A model generated the notes under the pieces. The model saw only the letters and a list, made by a program, of their open reading frames with translations. It was not told where the DNA came from and did no database searches. From the NCBI RefSeq assembly GCF_958298935.1, contig NC_084922.1, forward strand, positions 50,785,958 to 50,849,957: 64,000 nt of DNA. Reading direction: 5' to 3'. Numbering within the stretch: the first letter of the stretch is position 1; each line of letters begins with the position of its first letter. A program made the translations under genes and the position numbers. The DNA comes from Phragmites australis. Taxonomy: Eukaryota > Streptophyta > Magnoliopsida > Poales > Poaceae. Shown here in pieces: positions 57,728 to 64,000 of this stretch.

Positions 57728-59149
57728 ACCATGGCTACATAAAAGGCCACATCAAACAGCAGAAATTCAGTGATAGTCGCTCTTTATCCTGTCTCTGAAC
57801 TGAACGTTCAAATTTTACGTGCGAACAGAGTTATCAGTACTTTCAAAAGGTTGAGCTACAGTTGTGCACTCAGCTTGCGCTAGTCGACTGTATTTGTTTG
57901 TCTCGATCTTGCCCTTTCTTTTCTTCGCAGTCAGAGGGTTACCTGATCCTTCGGTACTTTTATTTTTACTGGGTTCATCCCATGTAAATCAAAGCGATGG
58001 ACCTGCGTCTAGTTGGCGCCATGCAGAAGATCACTGCTATACTATTTGATTCGATCCCACTTCACCTTTTTTGACATGTCAGTTTACCCCTTCTGACATG
58101 CCAGTAGTCAGTGTTGCTGTATCTTATGATTGATCCCGTACCTGTGCGTTTAGTTGCCAATAGTTGCCATACTCAGCTAAGCGGGGTACGACCTATATAT
58201 ATCCAGCGCACGTATGCAACTCGGTGCAATGCAGCGTTGATCTATCTAGTACCAAAAGCGTCTGATCTGCATCTCTACTACTTCATGTGCATTTTCCTAT
58301 TTCTAGTATAGCGTGATCTATTCAAGCTAGCAAGAAGTTCAGTCCCATATTGTATCATTGTAGCACTTAATCTCAATCATTCTAGAGCTTTTCGTGAACA
58401 GGTGCTGAAATCTTTTTACCGTGCTGTACTGGAGCAGATGCCATGTTTGCACAGAATCGAAACTAGAAGCAAAATGTCGAAGGGTGTGGTAAACACGAGG
58501 AACAGCAGCTGGGAAGTTCAGACTGACATTGTTGGTTCGCGAGAAAGCGGAGGGAGACAGCTGAACAGAAACGACAGAGTAATCTCTAGCATTCTTGGTA
58601 CCAGTAGTAGTAGTAATCTCTGCCGTGGAGAGTGATTACATCTCGAGAACCGGGGTCACAGAATGACAGAATTTCTGACTGTAATGCAGACAATGGAATA
58701 ACGCCATGTCACAGTGCTAGCTAGCTAGTGTAAATCAACGAGGCGGCTTGTCTGTTTGCATTGCCCATCCAGTTGTTTCACGTCCATATATTTGCTGTAG
58801 TGCTGTACTCCAACATGTAGGCTTTTCATTTCGCCTGTCGTATACAACAGCACGAGTACCTTGGATTTACTAACCGCATCGTCCAGCGTGATTTGAATCT
58901 TGAACGCGAGCTGAGCTGAGCAGGCTTGTTGTTTGATGATTGGTGATTTGCTGCCGGTACTGGTGTTGCTGCTTCTGTCAGCTTGGAAGTTTAAATTATT
59001 AATTAGGGTTATTCTCGACATTTCGCCAAATTATGAGACTCTGCAATCGTTGCCCTTCCTTCATGGCAAAATTCTGCCTTTTGAAACTGATTTCGTCTGG
59101 ATCGGATCTCAGCCAGTATAGCTGCAAGTTCGATTGCTTCCTAAGTTGT
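57728..59149. other. Intergenic, no gene recognised
   Basis: Short frames of up to 98 codons with no domain. A block at 58380-58640 has balanced composition and a 77-codon plus frame but nothing identifiable. Confidence 0.35.
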
Positions 59150-59500
59150 TGATCACCTCGAGGCAATCTGAAGCTATCAACATCTTCTGAACAATGTTAT
59201 CAGCAGCTAAATTCAGAGCTTCCACACAGGCAGCTGCTTCCAATGCAGCAGGTTCCACCAATCCATCAAACACAAGCACTCACAGCTCCTTTGTTACCAG
59301 GCCGAGACACTGCTCCATCTACATTTATCTTCATAAGGTCGTCAGGAGGTAAGGAGTTCTGTGCCAATCTCCATGCGAAAACACACGAATTTTAGATGAC
59401 ACTTTATTAACCTTCCAAAGATTTCTCCATTGTTTTCTACTTTGTTGGTAATCACAACTATTTGTCCGGTGTCCGCCCCTCTAACCAATCTTCTCTTGAC
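59150..59500 (-). pseudogene. RNase H fragment of a retroelement-type protein
   Basis: Minus-strand translation gives KINVDGAVSRPGNKGAVSA near 59290-59340, the start of an RVT_3-type ribonuclease H. In another frame it then gives GLVEPAALEAAACVEALNLA and DNIVQKMLIASDCLEVINN. A stop and a frameshift separate the two. This domain is common at the end of LINE ORF2 and in derived plant genes. It is a remnant. Confidence 0.7.
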
Positions 59501-59833
59501 ATTTTGGTGTCGAACTCGATGGAATAGTCTTTATAGCCTCTGCATCCATCGGAATGAAGAGTTCTTCTAGCATCTCACTTCTCCGTTATCTTGAGGTTTG
59601 ATCAATCAGCTCACTGGCAGTAGTTAGGCTGTTTCAAAACGGATATATATTTTTACAATTTTTCGATTTAAGAAATAAATAATAATAATAATAATAATCC
59701 TCCACAGGCTACGAATGAATTCAGGCCGTTTCTAACTTTGGCATCCATGGGCTTCCGATTGTTTTTTTTAATTTTAGTATTTTTATAAAAATAAAAAAAT
59801 TCGGGCTTCATACAACAGTCTCCTGCCAAAAGT
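59501..59833. other. Spacer upstream of the G3BP-like gene
   Basis: AT-rich, with a short (AAT)n run at about 59675-59698. No gene. Confidence 0.4.
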
Positions 59834-59972
59834 ATGGGCCCATCGTTTCCTAAAAAAAAACAAAAGGGCCCATCGGAGAAAACCAGCGCGTCGCGGGAGA
59901 GGAGAGCTCGCATCGTTTTGGTTTCCTCTTCCTCCTCTCAAAAAGTAAATAACAAAAAAAAAATTAGGGTTT
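59834..59972 (+). promoter_or_regulatory. Promoter with site II (TGGGCC) elements and a telo box
   Basis: ATGGGCCCAT at 59834-59843 and GGGCCCAT at 59866-59873 are site II-type motifs bound by TCP factors. TTAGGGTTT at 59964-59972 is a telo box. This combination is known from plant genes for ribosomal and translation-related proteins. A leader exon probably runs from about 59930 to a donor at 60244/60245 (TTGAG/GTACGCC). Confidence 0.6.
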
Positions 59973-60887
59973 CCTCTTTCCATTCCCTCCTTGCTGCAGC
60001 CGCCACCTCTTCCCCTCCCTTTCCCGTCGAGAGCAGAGCATCAACCCCACCGGCCGGACTCCTCGCCTACCTCGCCGTCTTCGCCATCTTCTCGCGCTGC
60101 TCCTTTTTGTTGGCTCTCTGGGGGTGGCGATTTCGTCGGATTTGAGTCGGGGAACGGAGTGGAGAACGCCGGGTTGATTTGTAGAACGGCGGATCGAGGT
60201 GGGGTACGGCGAATTCGATCTGAGTTGAAAGAGCACCCAATTGAGGTACGCCTTACTCGATCCCTATTCGTTCTTCGGGGTCGCTTGGTTAATCGGTAAC
60301 GCAATAGCAGGCCAGCTGACTTGGGTGTTGATGTAATTGTGAAGAGCAAAGGTATCGCAACGTGCTGCAAGGGACCAAAGATTTCTGACTTATTGTTCTG
60401 GAGAGAATGGGGTGGGAATATTACGGTTCTAGGCTTTTAGCTAACTATTCAAGTGGTTAACGAAACTAGGCCTTCTTCTGTTAAGGTTAGAATGTATAAA
60501 TCCTAGGTAATTTTTCTTTTTATCGTTATGGACAGAGCTTAAGTGTTTATGATTTATTCATTCCGCTTTTGATTGCCGTTCTTGTGGACCATTATATTAT
60601 GTCAACTTACGCAGTGAATTGCCGACTTAGTGACTTGTAATGTTTTTTTAATATTGTTACCATGGTGCTTGTAGACATTATGCTCAATAACCTTTTTTTT
60701 GCCATGTTTATTCTTTGTATCTTATGGTCCCGCAAGGTTGTTGCCAATCCTCTATATACTTCTTAAACTTCTGGACAAATCTTCATCTGCTAAGTGCTCT
60801 TGTTATAATATTTCTATCATGATTATATTTATCTACTGATTTGTGTTTGAGATAAGGCACGGCACTAATGTATACTTTGCTTCAGCA

Positions 60888-63800
60888 ATGGCAGCACAAG
60901 CAGGGAACCCAGTGAACCATACTATAAGTCCCCATGTGGTAAGCTGCCTTCTCCTGAGGACAGTTTAGTACATGCAATGATGCAATGACTGTCAGTGTTG
61001 CTGAATGTAATTTTATTCTGTACAGATCAGTGGTATATTTGTTCAGCAATATTACCACATTCTACACGAGTCACCTGATCAGGTGCACAAATTTTATCAA
61101 GATTCCAGCATTCTTGGTCGACAAGATTCTAATGGGACCATGGTGTCTGTAAGCACTCTGCATGTAAGCTCTGGAACGAAGATTTGTTGCTATCATTGGC
61201 ACACCCTTTAATTTAAAAACTGAGATTAACTCTGCTTAGGTCCATCTTATGTGTTTGAGCAGGATATCAACGAAAAAATTATGTCTATGGACTTCAGGAA
61301 CTGCTTAACAGAGATAGAGACTGCAGATGCGCAATTATCTCACAAGGATGGGGTGCTCATTGTTGTTACTGGATCCTTAACTTCATATGAAGGCATTTGT
61401 CGTAGATTTACCCAGTCATTCTTCCTAGCTCCGCAAGAAAGTGGTGGCTATTTCATTCTCAATGATGTGTTTAGATTTATAGCGGAAAGGCTACCAGCGG
61501 AGATAAATAATGTTGTCACTCAAGAAAATGAAGACAGCCAGAATGCTAAATCTGCATCTGAAACAGGTAGAGGATTTATGCATTTCTTATGAAAACCTGC
61601 AATTCATTGTGTGGTGACATTTTCAGCATTACCAGAAACTACTCCAGTTGACAAGAGTCTGATCTCAGACCATGTGGAAGTGGAGAATAGTGTCACAGAG
61701 GGGCAAGTTATTAACCCCGCTGTTAATGGCACTACTGTTGAAAATAATGTTACTGTCAAGCCACCTGTGCAAGTGGCCAAAGAGGATGCCCAAAAGGCCC
61801 TTGTTGCTACTGCTCCCCTTCCTTCTGCTCCTACTAAGACGGATGTTACCAAGAAATCTTATGCATCCATTGTGAGTTATTTATTATCCTCATTTTTTCT
61901 GCTACTCCACTTGATGTCTTCAGTGGATTGAGTTCCTTACTGCTGATGGCACGAGCCACATTCTTAATTTATTGCAAAAGTAGTTTGGCTGGTATCAGTT
62001 ATGGACTTCTAGTTAGCTTCTTTGATCTCATTTGTTAGTACATACCTTAAATATGGTTTGCTTCACAGGTGAAGGTCATGAAGGAGGGCCCGACAGCTCC
62101 ACCAGTAGCCAAACCAACTCCATCAGTTGCCAAAAATAAGCCGGCACCTAAACCTGTCACCAAGGTTGTTGAAGGTTCAGAAAAGTCTTCTGCAAAACCT
62201 ACACAGACGACCGAAACCGCTCCAAGTGTTAGGGATGCTGCTGACAACAATTCTTCTCGTGATGGTTGGTCTTGGATTTGACTTTAGTACATGCAGTCCT
62301 TTTGGCACTATTAGCAGTAATGACATTATATATTGTCCTGCAGATCAAGGGTACTCAGTTTTTGTCAAGAGTTTGCCTTCCAATGCGACTGTTCAAATGG
62401 TTGAGGAGGAGTTTAAGAAGTTTGGTGCTATCAAGCCAGGTGGCATTCAAGTTAGGAACAATAAGGTTAGTTACTTTTGGTTTTGGTTCTAGCTTGCGTT
62501 ATATGTTTATTCTAACAATACTGCGTTGCTGCAGACTGATCGTTACTGCTTTGGCTTTATCGAATATGAGTCCCAGCAGTCTATGCAAGCAGCAATTGAG
62601 GTAACCTTTTCTTCAGCACTTCTAATCAATGACTATGTTGAAACTTGTTAGTACCCTTTTCTGGACGTTGCTGCTTTCAGAACTGTGGTGAAAATTTACC
62701 GGTGCTGGTATCATAATACTTCCTTCTGGTTGTATTTTGAGGTTTGAAAATGTCACGGGGGCCTAAAATATATTTTGGCTGGTATTAGTATTTGCGTTTG
62801 ACTCTAAGGCTTACTAAATGTGTGGATAGTTGAACTGGATATGATTTTTTTATGACAATTGATATCTCCAGAAACTGCATAATCCTTTCCTGGCATATTC
62901 AGACAGTTGCATATGCTATTTAAACCATTGAGACTTTTGTCATAATGTTTGTGGCGTTCTGAAATGTAATTTTTACTTCCTGATTGTCATGCAGGCATCT
63001 CCAATTCATATCGGTGAGAAAGAAGTCTATGTCGAGGAGAAACGAACCACTACACGAGGTAAGTAATCTGCCTGAGCTGAAGGACAGTAGACTATGGGCA
63101 ATTTTGTGTTAAGATTTCCCAATTCGATACAACTAGTTTCAAATTCGTCCAATTTGGTACTACGCATCGTACATATGTTTCAATTGTCACAAATACATTT
63201 TTTTGCAAATTTGTATAGAGGACAATGGCAAGATGCTTCAGCACCGTTTCCTTCTGACCTATGTGGCTATGTGTTCTCCGTTATTAGTCTTGATAAGTGT
63301 TATGTCTTGGGGAGAATTAGGAATAACATTCTTTCATGATCCCTCGTGCTGGGCATCTTCAAATCTTTTTAGCTCTGCGGTTTCAGTTATGCAGATGGAC
63401 CTCGAGATATTCTGCTTGCTTGTTTGCATCTATCTGCTTGCTAGCATCTATTTGGTATATTGTGTTATTTGGTGCATGCATTTCTTATAACAAAAATTCT
63501 GACATGGAGTCGGAACTCGTTCCTCAGTTGTGAATGGTGTGGTCATCACTCGCGGCGACAATGGTGGAGGTGGCCATTTCCAATCAGGCAGGGGAGTGTA
63601 CCGTGGTGATAATTTCAGAGGACTTGGAGGCGGCTACGCAAACAGTTCCAATTACCGAGGCGGCGATAACTTCAACGTCAGGAACGACGAGAACTTAAAC
63701 CGGAGGAATGACGACGAGAACTTTAACCGCCGGAGGAACGACTTCAGAAATCGGAATGAGTTCTCTGGTCGCGGACGGGGGCCACCACCAGGGAACGGCT

Positions 63801-63910
63801 ATCACTACACTGGGAATGGTTTCCATCCATCTCGACCCTTCCAGAATGGGAATGGGAATGGGAGGTACACCCGTGTCAATGTCCCTAAGCAATTACCGGC
63901 TCCTGCGTAG
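60888..63910 (+). CDS. G3BP-like protein: NTF2, RRM, Gly/Arg-rich tail
   Basis: Nine coding exons with matching phases: 60888-60938, 61026-61163, 61263-61566, 61627-61871, 62069-62264, 62344-62465, 62535-62600, 62995-63058, 63528-63910, giving 522 residues. The NTF2-like domain is at about 15-138 (QQYYHILHESPDQVHKFY and FFLAPQESGGYFILNDVFRF). A Pro/Lys/Thr-rich linker follows, containing KKSYASIVKVMKE. The RRM is at about 313-392 (VFVKSLPSNAT as RNP2 and YCFGFIEYES as RNP1). The Gly/Asn/Arg-rich tail (about 396-522) resembles RGG regions. Animal and plant relatives join stress granules and bind RNA, with the NTF2 part mediating dimerisation. A cytosolic RNA-granule role is inferred from this. 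A leader intron of about 640 bp precedes the ATG. Only about 90 bases of 3' region are in the window. Confidence 0.94.
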
Positions 63911-64000
63911 AGGTACCACCGGGTGATTTTCGTCCAAGTGTAAGGATTAGTGTAGGAACATTGCTGATCAGACAGTTCCAGAGGCATCAAAGAAATTTTG

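Noticed and set aside
1..64000. CRISPR arrays, bacterial operons or prophage
   Set aside because: Spliced genes, plant transposons and plant-specific families show a plant nuclear window; no regularly spaced repeat array is present.

Overview
This is a window of nuclear DNA from a grass (Poaceae). The evidence is introns with GT..AG ends, very GC-rich single-exon genes beside AT-rich intron-rich ones, Tourist-like, hAT-like and CACTA elements, LINE fragments, and an expanded GT61 family. From memory, the pair NAD kinase followed by an LRR receptor-like kinase, with GT61 genes nearby, recalls the distal long arm of rice chromosome 1. That synteny is an unverified recollection. The species cannot be named from the sequence alone.

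Left third (1-34 kb): mostly transposon-rich and gene-poor. It holds a 1.2-kb non-autonomous CACTA element (1244-2480), a decayed Copia-type gag on the minus strand (4.7-5.4 kb), and an intact ARM-repeat protein gene (8191-9174, minus). Two copies of one Harbinger/Tourist-like element follow (9463-10016 and 11883-12145), one carrying a second nested MITE. Next come a decayed hAT transposase (13.5-16.2 kb, minus), a decayed LINE ORF2 fragment (17.4-18.46 kb, minus), and a tandem pair of intact GT61 glycosyltransferase genes (18.6-20.1 and 22.4-23.9 kb, both minus). An 833-bp foldback element lies at 24.3-25.1 kb. A diverged segmental duplication (about 27.5-30.9 versus 31.4-33.2 kb) is interrupted by different insertions in each copy.

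Middle (34-42 kb): one intact, intronless CC-NBS-LRR resistance-type gene (34684-37560, plus), probably with an intron in its 5' leader, then intergenic DNA with small MITE-like elements.

Right third (42-64 kb): a compact run of plus-strand genes. A type-1 NAD kinase has 11 coding exons (42208-52203), and its second intron carries an antisense LINE with a perfect 15-bp target-site duplication. An LRR receptor-like pseudokinase has two exons (53344-56476). A G3BP-like protein with NTF2, RRM and a Gly/Arg-rich tail has nine coding exons (60888-63910). An hAT-type MITE and an RNase H fragment lie between the last two.

The genes do not form a pathway. They are independent: wall-polysaccharide glycosyltransferases, an immune receptor, NADP supply, a receptor-like pseudokinase and an RNA-granule protein. 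I found no convincing undescribed gene system. The most informative signals are structural: the internally deleted LINE in the NAD kinase intron, long identical blocks shared by the GT61 pair (possible gene conversion), and duplicated or nested repeats that supply their own empty-site comparisons.
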